Shown: one piece after another, positions 10,756 through 23,338 of the stretch
Position numbering within the stretch: position 1 is the stretch's first letter
Layout: each line of letters starts with the position of its first letter
Assembly: GCA_948470475.1 (NCBI GenBank)
Contig: OX419339.1
Span: forward strand, 4,792,232 to 4,856,231
Length of the DNA: 64,000 nucleotides
Direction: 5' to 3'
Source of the DNA: Galaxea fascicularis
Lineage: Eukaryota > Cnidaria > Anthozoa > Scleractinia > Euphylliidae
Made by a program: the position numbers and the translations under genes
The notes under the pieces: generated by a model
The model's input: the letters and a program-made list of their open reading frames with translations, nothing else
The model's database searches: none
What the model was told of the DNA's origin: nothing

Positions 10756-10989
10756 TACACGCATGTATTGCCCGTTCTTTAAGCATGTGGTGAAACGTTT
10801 TGTTTCAAACGTCGCGCAAGGAGATCGAAATTACACGCGGCAACTGACAGAATAATAAACGACGTTCAGGAAGATTGAACGCATTCACGCATGCCTTACT
10901 TACCATTTCCCATTCCTTCATTCCCCATTCTTTATTTTAGAAATAGCCGATCGCTGATACTGACATGACAGACTCCCGAGGAAACAATT

Positions 10990-11200
10990 TTCTAAATTAC
11001 ATCAATTAAAGTTGAAGACGTCGGAGTTACTCTTGTTGGTTCGGTTATAAGTTGTCGAAGTCCATATACATCAGTGATACTCACTAGTTTGCAGGTATCA
11101 TTGTCATATCTTGTAGCAATCATATCACAGTTAAGGTCTCCCATTAGATAATATTCACTATTTTCCAAATCGAAATTCCCAATTAAGTTTCCCAAGTAAA
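10990..11200 (-). pseudogene. LINE endonuclease fragment
   Basis: The - strand frame 11195-10992 contains YYLMGDLNCDM and later DVYGLRQLITEPTRVTP with SSTLIDVI. This is the conserved pattern of the apurinic-type (exonuclease-endonuclease-phosphatase) domain of non-LTR elements: GDxN, then a QLI..PTR block. Only this fragment is present, and it lies downstream of the RT remnant at 11.2-12.0 kb, so it is a separate or rearranged copy. Confidence 0.75.
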
Positions 11201-11219
11201 CTTCGTAATTCCAACATGG

Positions 11220-12030
11220 TCACTGGACTTTATGTAAGTCTTCTTTCGTCGTCTTCTTTGTGTTTGGGAACCACTTTTGAAGGGAAAATAGCCTTTATGT
11301 CCCGTTTATGCCATCTCGATATAGGCTCGCTTGAGTAGGTAGTATGTTATGTACAACTTTGTACTGAAACATTTGGAGCTTAACTTCTTTTTTGGTATTA
11401 AAGAGTGAGCAATGAACCTTATAAAGATCACTCTTAGAGAAACCATGTCTCAAAATTCTGCTTTCCGCCGTTGACGGCTCATATTTTCGTTTCTAGGATT
11501 GTGGATTAAATAGCTCTTGTCGACAATCCTACGTGAGAAACTGATCTACGTTAGATATATTCTGATTTTTTACACTCTTTTTCCAGGTGAGCAGAATAGC
11601 GTCGATTAGACCATAGTATGTGGTAAGAGGCGTATTCAGATTGAACTTTGCATTAAATTCGAAAAAGTTAGGAAAATTATTATGTTCGTTCAGCAAATCT
11701 CTTACCTAAACGATGTTGCTCGTGTACCAATCTTCGTAGAACACAGGTTTCTCGTCGATCAAAATCTTACAATTGTTCCACAGGATTTCGGAACTACAGT
11801 TATGGGCATTGCTCTTAGACATGTGCTTGAACTCTTGCCAGTAGGTTAGAATTGTTCTGTTAAAAGGAGGAAGACTAGTGCTATCTAAGTTAAGGGGATT
11901 AGCATTGTAAAGGAGAACACTTAAACTCGCTTTGAGAAAGAGGTCTAAGGTAATTCGGAAATGGCCTATTGTTTCTTTTCGTAAAACGTTTACAGTTATA
12001 ATATTAACAAAGTTATACAACAAACAGATC
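11220..12030 (-). pseudogene. Decayed C-terminal part of a LINE ORF2
   Basis: The frame 12023-11706 reads LPPFNRTILTYWQEF and then SSEILWNNCKILIDEKPVFY, with WYTSNIV at its end. The next frame continues DLLNEHNNFPNFFEFNAKFN. This order (xLPxFY..L..W, ILWNN..I.I..K..F) is typical of the C-terminal region of cnidarian-type LINE reverse transcriptases. Stops and a frame change show decay. Confidence 0.65.
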
Positions 12031-12570
12031 TATGACTCTTTATTCAGGACAACATTGACGGGATAAGCGCCTAAACAATAAATTAATTCTATAAAATGCC
12101 TGTAGCTTTTTGAAAATGGCCATAACAAGTAAAGTGCTTTACATGCATGTTTACATAGAATTAATGCAATGCAAATCGTTTTGTGAGGTCAAACCAAGAA
12201 TAGACCCACGCCCTTTCTCACTCGGTCATGTGCCAAACGATGCTTACTTTTTCATAAGTTTGAAAGCCTGTAAAAATCCAACACTTGGCAAAAAAGAACA
12301 AAACAGGGCGCAATGCTTTTCGAACGAGTGCAAAGGCTTTTTTTGGCGGAAAAAGAAAATGACACAAGAAATTGCATGGATACATCATCTGTCACTTTGT
12401 TAACATTACTATAAAAGTTTAGGCTTAAGTAGCATGTGTATGCCCCCGAAGAACAAATAAGCGAATTTTATTTTTAAAATGTGTTTTGGTGCAACAACAT
12501 ACACTTTATTGTCAGTATTACACTCTATTGTATTATCAGAGTACAAAACAAATTGAAATGAAATAAATGG
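12031..12570. other. Intergenic, nothing recognised
   Basis: An open frame of 97 codons on the + strand (12110-12403) has no recognisable domain or splice context. I treat it as chance. Confidence 0.5.
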
Positions 12571-13002
12571 CCACCCGAATAGAGTTCTAAAGTGATGACG
12601 TCACAAAAATAAAATTTTTGAAATTATGGGCTATGATGCCATATTCTTATAGAGCATGCTAAAAGACGTCCTCATCCCAAAAATTAGCTCCGAATTGCAA
12701 TTCCCGGTAGAGATATAAGAGATCAAAGTTTGATGGCATTCCATACAAACCCTTCAAAATTTGTTTCTGTTCCTTCAGTTTAGAGCAGACTCAAAATTAG
12801 AGAGATTTATATGGGGCAGTATCAAATTTCAAACCTTCATATTTCAGCTGGGAATTACAATTAAGAGCTAAGTTTTGGCAAGGAACCTTTTTTAAGGATA
12901 CTCCATTCGAAAATGGCGCCCAATCCCATAATTTCACAGATTTAATTTTTTGTGACGTCACACTTTAGAACTCTATGTAGCAAAGCTAATCGAGTCGGGT
13001 GG
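12571..13002. mobile_element. 432 bp MITE with CRE-like palindromes in both arms
   Basis: Outer ends are CCACCCGA (12571) and TCGGGTGG (12995-13002). Inner arms are GAGTTCTAAAGTG with TGACGTCA at 12596-12603 and the reverse complement with TGACGTCA at 12953-12960. The right arm has about 13 extra bases between outer and inner blocks. No coding content. The arms would form a strong foldback structure. Confidence 0.8.
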
Positions 13003-13209
13003 TTTCAGATAATATTAAAATACAACAAGAAAGTTGGAAATGAAAATTACAAAGAAATTACAATATTATTAATTTAGAAAAGTGAAATCGATTCAAACAA
13101 GTACATGATTACGAGTAACAACGACGCAAATAAAGTTAAAGTACGTATAGTTTACAGGAGGTTATTAATGCAAATAAATATGGAAGGTGCTATTTTAGCA
13201 GTCATTCCA

Positions 13210-13520
13210 GCAACAATGGTTTTTTAATTCATAATTCATAATTGATCTCATTCTTGAAAAGTGCACGGACGTTTTTGTTAAAAGACCTTTTAGGCAAGGA
13301 GCGCAAGCTATATGGAAAATTATTCCAAACCTTAGGCCCAAGACTTGAAAATGACGAAAGTTGTTGATATACAGATAAGTGTCCGAAAATCGTGCTCAAT
13401 CACTCACCTACATGGAGACAGTCTCATGCAGCAAACAGGTGTAGCCAAACAATAAGTGTTTTTGTAACGAGGAACACCAAACAAGTGGTTGTAGGTCACT
13501 CAACTATAATTGAAGGGCTT
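13210..13520 (-). pseudogene. LINE ORF2 C-terminus remnant
   Basis: The - strand reads VWNNFPYSLRSLPKRSFNKN followed by VRALFKNEINYEL and a stop near 13225. The W-N-x-P-x-x-[LI]-R signature is typical of LINE ORF2 C-termini in animals. Upstream of it the frame is broken. Confidence 0.65.
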
Positions 13521-14140
13521 GGTGTAAAACGGCCAACAGTGACTATTTAGCCAAAGTTTCTCAAATTTCACTGCACTGTTTGAAGGATTGCTTTCTCTTT
13601 GTGCTAAGATCGCTTTTAGTATAGCTTCCTAAGCTGATCCTAAGCATACACTCTTTTGGGTTGTCACGAACAAAAAATTGCGTGACGAGGCAAAAGAATG
13701 TCTGCGTAGGAAGCTACTTTTAGTATGGCTCACATTTGAAATAGCTATTTGTGTGCTAGTTTTCTGTGTTCGAATCTATAGGAGAACAGTTCAAAGACGT
13801 GGAATTCTGAGCTGCATCTTTATCAGAGGAGGATTCAATCCTGCTTGTCACGCTCTCGTTTAATCGCGGTCTTTAGAGACTGGAAAGCATCTCCGTCACA
13901 AAATCTGGCTTCGAAAGGAAGAACTTGTTATGAGACCGGGTGAGAGGGGACGCTAACCACATTTATGGGCACAAGTCAGGGAGAAGTCGGGACAGTGGGG
14001 CTACGTGGGAGAAATAATTCATCAGAGGTGGGGGTAGCTACTAGGAATCTCCCTTTTAAAATTTCACCGGTGCACTCCTTTGCCCCACGCCCCTGCGGTT
14101 TGTTTTTTTCCCTATCGTTAATCCTTTAGCGACATTAAGT

Positions 14141-17100
14141 TTAGACAGTTTCTTGTTCTTTCGAAGTTTGAGGGCATTCAGTCTCCAAGGTGTTCATCAC
14201 GTCTGTATCGTCATCATCTTGGTTATAACCTGACCTAATGAACTGGTAGCAGACTAAAGAAAGAACTGACACAAATGTTGTTGCACTGAGACAAACCAGC
14301 AGGGTCGTCGTATAATCCTTTTTTGCCCCTGAATAGAATTATAAAAATAAAAATGAATTTAGAGAGTAGTTAAGGTAAAGGATAAAATAGCAAATAAAGT
14401 TTACAACATGTGGTGGTGGTCGCTTAAAGCTGTCGACGTCCACACATATTTGCTTCAATTTAGCCTGTTCCAGGCTCTCAGATAGTGAGCGAGCAAAGAA
14501 AACTGAGCAGGGACTGGGGGAAGCCGCGAGTCACCTCGCTCTGCTGGTATTATCGCACCCCGTTTACTAACTGAACGTCAGGAACAGGCTAGCTTCAATT
14601 CTGATTGCTTCATTGCGCTGCTTGCGTCCGTTGTGATTGGGCAGAGTAATTGCTTTGGTTTTAGGTTTAGTTACGACAATTAGTTTGAAAACTACTATAA
14701 GATGTAATGCTAGTTCTTTCTCAGTACGACATTGCTAGTCTACCTCTGCTTTTGAACTTTTTCGATGTCAGCGCTTACTCCTTATAATATGGTCGTAGTG
14801 GTGATGCTATACTAACATTGCTGTGTTGCTATTGTGGCCCTACTAACTAGTATTTTTACATACAGTCGACTGTTGCTAAGCAACCACGTCAGATACGAGA
14901 CAACCGTTATGGAGCACTACTGATTGGTTACCCACTCGCTGGTGTGTATCTCCGCATGGACCCAACGTGGTCCATATCGTTGGGCCTGGGCTCATTACGC
15001 GTGTCCGGACGGTTCACGGTGCCAGTCGAAGCCGGTCTATTCGACCCAAAGCACCTTACATGGTATATCTCCAGGTATTCGTCGGCGCAGTCCTTGGAAT
15101 CCGACGGGTTGAAAGAGTCAAATCGCAGCTCACCTTTATTCTTCATATAACAACAGATACGCTTCCAGTGTTTGTGGTGTCGTGAGCGGCAGTTATAGCT
15201 TGAAAGGGGTCCGCAGTTTTTCGACAGGATGACATTGGCGCTGTCTTCAGGACACAGGCATGCTAAAAATAACCCGGTGATCAACATTTAGTTTCTCCTT
15301 GTAATATTTAGGTAGTCTTTTTCCCATAAAATAGGTATTTAGGGGAATTTATTGTCACTACGTTTAGCGTTTGAGTAAGAGAGATTAATATTGTGACATT
15401 GTACTAACAAACACGAAGTGCAAGATACCTAAGAAATGATGCCTCTTACACTTTACCGCTGTATATACGGCTTTAAAGCCAGATGCATCATAACTAGCCT
15501 TCTTTGACGAGAACTGAACCCAAAGATATCGACCGCTGGAAAACACAGCTGTACACTTGACCCCCAGATGGCAGGGCTTGTTAAGCAAGTGACTGGATGA
15601 ATTCCTTCCATCTCTGATGTAAAGAGAAGAGCTCTGTCGATCAATCTTCGGTTTCAATTTATCTATCGTGAGCTTCACATAAAGTCCTTCGGGGGCTGCG
15701 ATCACCCACGTGCAAAGAATGTCGCCGGAAAAGCGCTTCGGAATCGGTAAGGGGAAACTTTGTCCAGCAATAACGTTCAGTTCAACAACCTTGTCCTTTT
15801 GGCAGTGACTAGCGACACCTATAAGCAAAATAGAAAGAGGGGTTAAACACCAGCATGCACTTTTGAGCATTGGAGTGGTTACCAAGCGGGTAATATTCGT
15901 CATGGAAGCCATAGCGTGGTGTAATGCCCTATAATTGTTGTCATGACTGACATTCAATGATTTGTCCTCCCAGATTGCGGAAAACGTCGTAATAACAACT
16001 CATGACCTCGAGAATAAGGTTAACACTACTCAGTAGTCAAATCTTTGACTCAGATTTTACACTGCGCACTTGCTTCAATTAAGGCGGGGGTAAACCTGGA
16101 CGTCGTTTTTTCGTCGCTCAACATGGATTTAATGTTAATAACTCGTTCGCGTTTGAAGCAATCCAAAATCCCTCTGCTCATCTTACGAAGCTATGTTGTG
16201 GGGTATTTTGTGAATTTTGGGAGGATTTTTGGGTATATTTGGGAAGAGATATTTTTTCTCAAAGGATTAGTTAAATTTAGGGGAATAGAAAATATTGAAA
16301 ATTTAATGAAGGTTCAAAATTGGAATTTGAAGTTTAAAATAAACCTTTTCGCGGTAAAATCCGCCATTTTGAAAATGGGCCAAACAGCGCGCATAATGAA
16401 GTGTTTGTATGGGGATTGCGATGTGAAATAACTTTGTAATATTGAGTATCTGTAGAAACTTTGAATAGTGAAGGGAATTTAGAGGGCTAAACATTACTCC
16501 TTTTAAAGCTGAGGGATACAGCTGAGCTAGAAAGCGAAGAAACGGGTTTTTAATTTTCCATACATTTGCCTGTAATCTCCGCAAAGACAGGCAGGAAAAT
16601 TTTACGTTTGCTTAATTTGGTTTTCCCAGATTTTGTTCTGTGATTGTTTGGTAAACTCACACGGCTTTCCCAACCAGTAAAAGTAAAACCAAACTTGACT
16701 GCTCGATCGCGTGCATTTCCCCCGCTTGGGGCCGGCTACATGCAATTACTTCGAAACCTCACTGGCCATCGTGTTCATTGCTTTATCCGCATCCATTGTG
16801 ATTGGTCAGAGAAACTGCTTTGGTTTAGGTTTTGGTTTTACGATACTCAGCTCAATTTTTACGATACCTTGCTTAACGGCCTCAAAAACAGCCACAACTG
16901 ACATAAAATCATCTTCGCTGAAGGACTGGAACTGAACCCAAAGATGGCGACCACTGGAATTCACCATCTGCTGTTTATTTGTGTCGTTGCCAGTGAAACG
17001 CTTTAAAAACTCACTTGTGGAATTTTGACCATCACGAATGTCAAGAGTAGAATTCTTCAACGGGAAATGCTTCGTTTTCAACTGTACACGGTTTTCCTTT

Positions 17101-20100
17101 GGCACAGTGATAACCCAAGTGGAACAGTGGTCAGAGGCGTTTAGTGAGCCTCTTTGGCCGGTCAGATGTGTAATATTTTCTTGTGTTGATGAGTTGCACT
17201 CACCCATGACCACTGAAATCAACAGAATCTCTATCATGAGAAATACCTCAAGGAAACAAAATGAAGGTCAGTAAACTGAACTAACGAAAGATGAAATAAA
17301 TTTCAGTCTTTAAGCCCCCCCCCCCCCCCCCCAGTTTAAATTTTAATTTTAGGTGGGTGCACATCGCACACTAAAAAGTGTTTGTTCGCAGATAGATCTG
17401 TCTGTAAACTTTAAGATTTAACCAAGTCGCTAAATAAAAATTCAGACGCCAGACTAAAAATAAGTATCTTGAAAATTGAAAAGATGTATCGGAGCTAGTA
17501 AAACGTAAAATCGTGTTTTGGTCCATGCAAGAGCAATCCGACGCGAAACTCAACCTCGCTTCCCTGGGCAATCTTTTTCGGAAAACGCAAAGACTCAGAA
17601 AAAAAGGTTACCTTATGATAGGAAAATAAAAATGCACTTTATTAACGCGATTTTACAAAATTCGCGTTAATTTAATGTATCTTAATTAATGTGGATGTAA
17701 ATTTAATGCACGCTATTTTACAACATTGTTATTACACGGAGGCTTTGAAAGATCTTTTGAATTGATAGAGTCTAGTTAGGCTTCAAAACCAAATTTTCGT
17801 TGCTGTAAAAAAGACTTAGAAACATCCGTGGACCTGTCTTGGAAAGTTTTATCGACGGAAGCCAAAACGTAGTTTCGCGTTCAGAAATGTAAAGTGTGAG
17901 TTTGCAGAATTGTGAAAATCGCAGTAAATGAAGCAAGATGCTCATCGAATAATTCGCGTTAATTTAATGTATTTAAACTGACCTAACTTTAGAAAAATTC
18001 GCGGCGTTAATTTAGTCTGACGTAAATTTTTTTCACGTTGTCAACGTGCATTGTTAATTTCCTATAATAAGGTAGATGAAACAACGTATGGAAACAAAAC
18101 GATAAGCTCTAACAGACCACAAAAAATTATCATAAGGGTTCTAAAAAATTCCACGGATCCGTGAAAGAATGTTTACTAACTAATAATCATGCCAACTACT
18201 TTAGTATCAACTTACCTTCAGCATTCAAAAATTCTTGAAGCAGCAGATATAGCCCTGAGAAAGTATTGCACAAAATGAACAGTTTGTTATAGTTTCAAAG
18301 CGCAGAATGTATTATAAGTGTAATGAAGATTCCTTATGCGTGTTTTGGACGGACAGGTTGAGGAGATTTCGGGGCAATAAAGAGCATGAGACGAGGAACC
18401 GTTCAGTCCCTTTCTCTAAGCTTTCGCATTTTGCATTCTAAGTAAGCAGTCACTATCAAAAACAGAGCGCTCTTCGAAGACCCTTGCGCCACGATCTTTA
18501 AAACGAATCATCTTTTTTCTTCATATTGCTGTCTGTCATAACTGCGATCGATGTTTTATCAACTTTCTCCTTCATTCGCATTTCATAGTTTTAATATCAC
18601 AACTGTGCGCAGTCCGGCTTGCGGATGCAGCCGCAATTACGTTTTCACGACCTTTAATTTCACACAAACTGCTGTCTGTAAAACTGTAAAGAACAACTCT
18701 AGTTTGGGTATATTTCGCGCTGTCATAAACAATCTGACTGAGGAAGAATCCAGGTGTTCTCATTAGCATTAGCATCCCTCGCACGCATGCATGTCAACCG
18801 GAGAGTTCGAACAGGAACTTCTTTTTCCTGCCGTGAAGAAAACACTATGGAGATTAAAGAATGTTATCAAGCAAATGACTTGATTCGTGTCTGTCAAGAA
18901 AGGCTAGTGCAAAATGAACCAAACACTCTCGCGATCACGCAAAATGTGAGTGGTCGTCGATTCAAATGGTAGCAGCCTCGGAGGCGAAAGTTTGGCCGGT
19001 TTCATACACTTCGTTTGCGAGTATCGTGCGACCGATTGTTTTTTTTTTTTTTAAGATCGGCTTTGCTTTGTTGCATTGTGGCTTTTACTAGATCCTCGCT
19101 CATTACCATCCCTTCTTCGTCGCTTTTATTTTCAAATACACAGCTTAAAGTTGACATTCTTTAAAGCCGATAATTTAGGTTTACCAGTCAATGAATGCCT
19201 GTAAGTGCGCAAAGGGTTCTCATTAGTTAGCCGGTTCAGCCTCGCAGGAGACGTTATACACCGTGTTTTCGTGTGTTCGAATGGCACTAACACTTTGTGC
19301 AATTTTGAAGCACGATTTGTAAAACTGTTAGCCATGCATATTGGCCAAATAAGAAATTGCACATGGAAGTTACACTACACTCTTCCTTCTTGGGGAACAG
19401 TTTTGTCAACAATAACGGCTGTTTATATTCTCAGGGCTCTCTCAGCCATTGGAAATTTTTCCTTTTTCCCTCCGTATTCCCCGCTGTCTCTACTTCTTGT
19501 GATTTTGAGATGACTGGAAACGCTGAACTGATTTTCTTCTAAAACCCCTGCGTTTTAAAAAGCCCATGTTTATAAGTTCCTCTGTAACGACAACGGACGG
19601 ACTTACCAAAAAGAACACTAGGTCGAGTCATCTCTGTTCCTCTTGGCTTCAAATCTTTAACACCAGGCATGCAACTCTTTCCTCGAAGGAAAATTTTATA
19701 ATAAGGAACAGTTCTGGCAGCAATGTGTTAACAGCTTGTGTTGTCAACGCATCATGCATTAATTTTGTCAGCTGCTTGTCCATCTCAGTGAAATACATTT
19801 CTAGAGGTTTGGAAAAAGACACGTAGGAAGGGAAGTTTTCAATAAGGCATGCCAGTGGGAAAACAAACACAAATATTTTTTTCTATAGTTTTCTCGTTTA
19901 GTAATTTTATGGTCGAAAAATTCTTGTTTCACCTCAACCAGTTTATCAGCAAGTCAGAAATCTCTAGATATTGTCTGGTTTCCACGTTCGCGTAATTTCT
20001 GCACATCGTACGGACGTAAATTAAAGCTTTGACGTACGTAAAATAAAATAGATGTGACGAGTTGGCCTGTACCCATCCATCAACCCATCAGTCCACCATC

Positions 20101-20259
20101 CGTCTGCCTGCTCGTCCGTCAATTATTTTTATCGGTCCCTTCAGGCTGCGGTAGGAGACCAAATGATCAAGAATCCTAAAAGTATAGCGTCTTGGCGTTC
20201 TGTGAATAAGCTAAGCTTACCTGTGTGAGCATCTCAAGCTTACCTGCGCGTGTCAGCAT
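14141..20259 (-). CDS. Three-CUB type I membrane protein, copy 1
   Basis: Predicted exons in transcript order: 20259-20244, 18254-18216, 17212-16868 (CUB1), 15818-15450 (CUB2), 15262-14936 (CUB3) and 14328-14141 (membrane helix and tail), about 427 residues. Every intron is phase 1, the usual phase around shuffled CUB modules. The first two exons give a signal peptide (MLTRAG, then LYLLLQEFL); the 16-base first exon is the least certain. CUB1 has STWVITVPKENRVQLK and SSGRHLWVQFQSF. CUB2 has CTWVIAAPEGLYVKL and SSGRYLWVQFSSK. CUB3 is degenerate: it keeps CADEYLEIYHVRCFGSN but lacks the usual hydrophobic end of the domain. The last exon has a helix at about residues 372-392, followed by an acidic tail with TECPQTSKE. 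CUB domains bind proteins and sugars outside the cell; the partner is unknown. It is a tandem paralogue of the gene at 23339-31144. Confidence 0.8.
14461..14591. mobile_element. 131 bp MITE with 9 bp target duplication
   Basis: The ends TAGCCTGTTCC and GGAACAGGCTA are perfect inverted repeats. GCTTCAATT flanks the element at 14452-14460 and 14592-14600 as a 9 bp direct repeat. A 9 bp duplication suggests a Mutator-like transposon rather than the TAA/TTA class seen elsewhere in the window. It lies in the last intron of CUB copy 1. Confidence 0.8.
16650..16865. repeat. Dispersed repeat immediately after CUB1 exon of copy 1
   Basis: Same family as 1130-1295, 14605-14700 and 26190-26410. Within the gene it starts a few bases past the CUB1 donor site. 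The repeat at 26190-26410 occupies the matching position in copy 2. Confidence 0.6.
17315..17332. repeat. Homopolymer run of 18 C
   Basis: Simple mononucleotide run in an intron of CUB copy 1, G-rich on the gene's sense strand. Assembly length may be unreliable. Confidence 0.9.
17609..18074. mobile_element. 466 bp inverted-repeat element with AATTCGCGTTAATTTAATGT sub-repeats
   Basis: The left end TACCTTATGATAGGAAAATA matches the reverse complement of the right end (TACCTTATTATAGGAAATTA) at most positions. Inside, the motif TTCGCGTTAATTTAATGTAT occurs near 17660 and 17955, with a diverged copy near 17998. Non-coding, in an intron of CUB copy 1. Confidence 0.65.
18255..20243. other. Intron 1 of CUB copy 1 as modelled
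   Basis: Several short open frames on both strands (for example 18551-18972, 19205-19542, 19566-19870) show no domain, no consistent splice context and mixed composition. I recognise no gene here. Confidence 0.5.
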
Positions 20260-23200
20260 TTTGCGGAAAACAAAAAGTAGCTCGCCTTGAGGGAAAGTTG
20301 GCGCTTGAAATCTTTAGTTTGATACTGAATTGGAAAGAGAGAACACTATAAAGTGTCTTGTTGTCAGGACTGGGATAACCACATAAGTTGGAAAGTCACC
20401 TGACGTTTACATATTCAAGTAAAAAGAGTGAAACCTATAAGTAGAAAGCCAATTAACATTTACAGATCAACCATTGAACCCTATTCCGCGTATTGCTGTA
20501 TATTTGGGATATTACAGGTGACGCAGATGGCTAATTTGCGAATGCTCTTCAAAATAGCACGCATCATAATAGGCGCTCCCTATTTCAAAAGATATTCAGT
20601 AAACGAGAAAGTGTGGAAAATGAATTGGCCGCAAAGCTGACGTTCCGAGATCTAGTCCTTCATCTTTCAATCTTTTCGTTGTTTAACTTACCTTATCAGG
20701 TCAATTGACGTACATGACGATCCAAATATCAGTGAACATACAGACTCACCAAACAAGGAAAAAGCCCTGGCAACAAGGTTTCACGCAGACCGTCACGCAG
20801 ACCGTTCACATAGCCTGCACACAGGACACCCAATCTAAAATTTGGACTCACGTCAACTCTTACCAATAACGTTCTCTTTCTTCCCAGAATTTGTGATTGA
20901 ATTAAGAAATAACAACGATGACACCGAGAATGACGTCTCAGTTATCAGAGACATGATTTATTGTTCTCTGCTTGAGGGGCTCGCAAAAAAAACTTGGCTT
21001 CTTACACAATGAACAAACTGGAATAACAAATGCACCCTTTGATAGCTCAACAGCTGAGCATTTTGTTCTTAAAAGGACGTTATATTATTAGCTTATGACG
21101 AATTTAATTTAATCGTTTGTTGATAGACCAGATTGTAGTAATGGAAAGGCATAAAGGGCTTTTAAGTTTTGTTGGTGTAGCTTTTGGACGAAGTCAAGTC
21201 AATACCCTGTCACATTTTGAGAAATGATTCAGAGCACGAGACTGAAGAACAAGAAACTGAGGAACACCTGAAGAGTGGTAAACAGTGGAATTCATAGGAA
21301 TCGCTTTCCAATGACAGTCACAGTTTGATAGACATAGTTCCTGACCAGCAGGAATCATGCTGCGCTGATAAAGATAACAAGACTTTCAGGACCCATTCAC
21401 TTTAAAGACTGACTGATGACAACTAGAAGCCAACTAGAGCGGCAGAGTTGTAGGATCAAGGAGGAATTACATTAATTCCTAAAATCTCTTGACAATGACT
21501 GCCTGGAGCAATCACTATGAAACATAAGTTCCCAATCGTAGTTTTAATTTTATTTTAATAGTGGGATGCGGGGGGGGGGGGGGGGCTGGAGGGGGGGAGC
21601 GGAGGTCTTGAAAAGGGAACTTAAGCGTCGGCGTTTTTGAGCGACGGACGTCAACCGGCATTGGGGCGTTTCCTCTTTTAACTTGCCCTAACGCCACCAC
21701 ATTTGTATAAAGACTAAGTCTCTACTCTTATAGAGACGATTTACCTGAACATGTTTGCAAAACCACCACCCATGAACACGAAACTGTTCCACTTCGGATT
21801 CCCTTCCTTTGCCTTTGCTTAAGCTCTTTTTTAGTAAATAAACAGGTCACGAGAATAAAGAAAATGATCATCTAACAGTTTTTTTTGGGGGGGGGGGCGT
21901 CGTGAAAAAAATAATCAGTATTCTGGGACATTCTCGTTCACTTTTACGAGTTGTGATGTATTTTATCGAGACTGCAGGGCGAGTCAAAATGCAAACAACG
22001 AGCTAGTGAATACAAAGTGATCGGCTATCAGAACATGTAGTAATGAGATTTACTTAGTGGACTTAGTTATGATTCACAGCAAAGAAAACTATGCGAAAAA
22101 GTGAGTCGGAACCCGTTTGTTCAGACTTTATACAAGATTATATATAACTAACTGTACAAACATCGCACCATATTTGTGCTCCTTTCGCGAGTTATTCGAA
22201 TGATACGACTGTTCATTATTCCGTTATTCTTGCTTGACTGAACCCGTTCTCGACCCAAATACAAACTTCTATCCTAGTGTATATTTCTTGTTGCCACTAC
22301 TTATCAAGTTCCAAATGAACGGTATCGTTTTTCTGTTATTCCTAGTACATAACGACCACCGTTACATTGTTCCACTTTATTATATGCCAACGATAGTGTG
22401 AGTGATTTGATTGGCTGCTGAGAGGGTCGCTTTCCTTGTAACGCCTGCGGGCAATATAAAATATTTTTCTTCGCCCGGCGATTGTCGTAAGCACAAGCGA
22501 CAAAACTCACAACGAAACTTTTTTTTTTCGATGATTGCTGCATTTAGAAGTGAAATAAAAATATCTAGATCTTTTAAAATTATGAATGACAAAGAACATT
22601 CAGAGAGTAAAAAAAAATAATGGAAAATCTTTATTTTGATTTTACCATTTTTTGGTGAGTTCCGTTATCCTGGAGAGGACAAACAAGCCAAAACATAGCT
22701 TTCGGTACAATACAGTTCTTTTCTAAATTTTTATTTCCATAAAAAGCCACATAATAAATAACTTATTAACCTCGACCATTACATCTCATTACAGGGAAAT
22801 CTCAGACCTCGGCCTCGGTATTGACCTCGCTATCGCTCGATCAACCTCACTCGAACTCTCGGTAAATAAGTAGCTGATATAACAATTTTCGTTATTCTTA
22901 ATTTTTCGATTATACGCCCGGTATCTGTACCTCCGTCACCGAATGAAGAAACGTAACTTCTGCTTAAGTTTTTTTTTTAAAAGGGAGATTGGAAGCGAAG
23001 AATCACACAAAAAAAATGATTGAGTTTTGTTTAAAATTACTTTATCAGTTTACCAAACCTATAACTAAGCCTCTTTGGCAAAAATAAATACGAATGTTTA
23101 TAGTGAAAGTGCACTTAGCTAATCAGCTAGGATGGAGATGATTAAAATGAATTACCAGCTTTTTCAAGTTCTCCTCTCGTGTTTGTGGAAAAGCAACTAA

Positions 23201-23338
23201 CCGATTATGCTCTGCTTCCCTTGTGAGAAAATAGCTTAACCGTTCTTGTTTTTGGTGCTTTAGGGGCATTTGCAAGGAAATATATAAATTACAAGAGGGT
23301 ACTCCGTTTTAATTTTACCCCTGCTGCTTTCACTGGGG
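20260..23338. other. Spacer between the two CUB paralogues
   Basis: Contains long G runs (21570-21585 and 21887-21898) that could form G-quadruplex structures. A CG-rich repeat-like patch near 22795-22865 (CCTCGGCCTCGG, then CCTCGCTATCGCTCG) is also present. No coding region recognised. The proline-rich frame at 21515-21700 comes from the G run. Confidence 0.55.

Noticed and set aside
10283..10855. 190-codon open frame on the + strand
   Set aside because: It runs through the tandem array, and its sequence repeats with the unit; no domain, no start context, and neighbours are LINE debris.
14141..14150. C-terminal QETV of CUB copy 1 as a PDZ ligand
   Set aside because: A class I ligand needs Ser or Thr at position -2; here it is Glu.
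14928..15185. Overlapping + strand frames opposite the third CUB exon
   Set aside because: Shadows of the - strand exon; no domain and no splice context on the + strand.
16045..16584. Open frames on both strands in a CUB intron
   Set aside because: No domain recognised, and the frames lie within what seems to be repeat-derived intron sequence.
21515..21700. Proline-rich frame on the - strand
   Set aside because: Created by the G run at 21570-21600.
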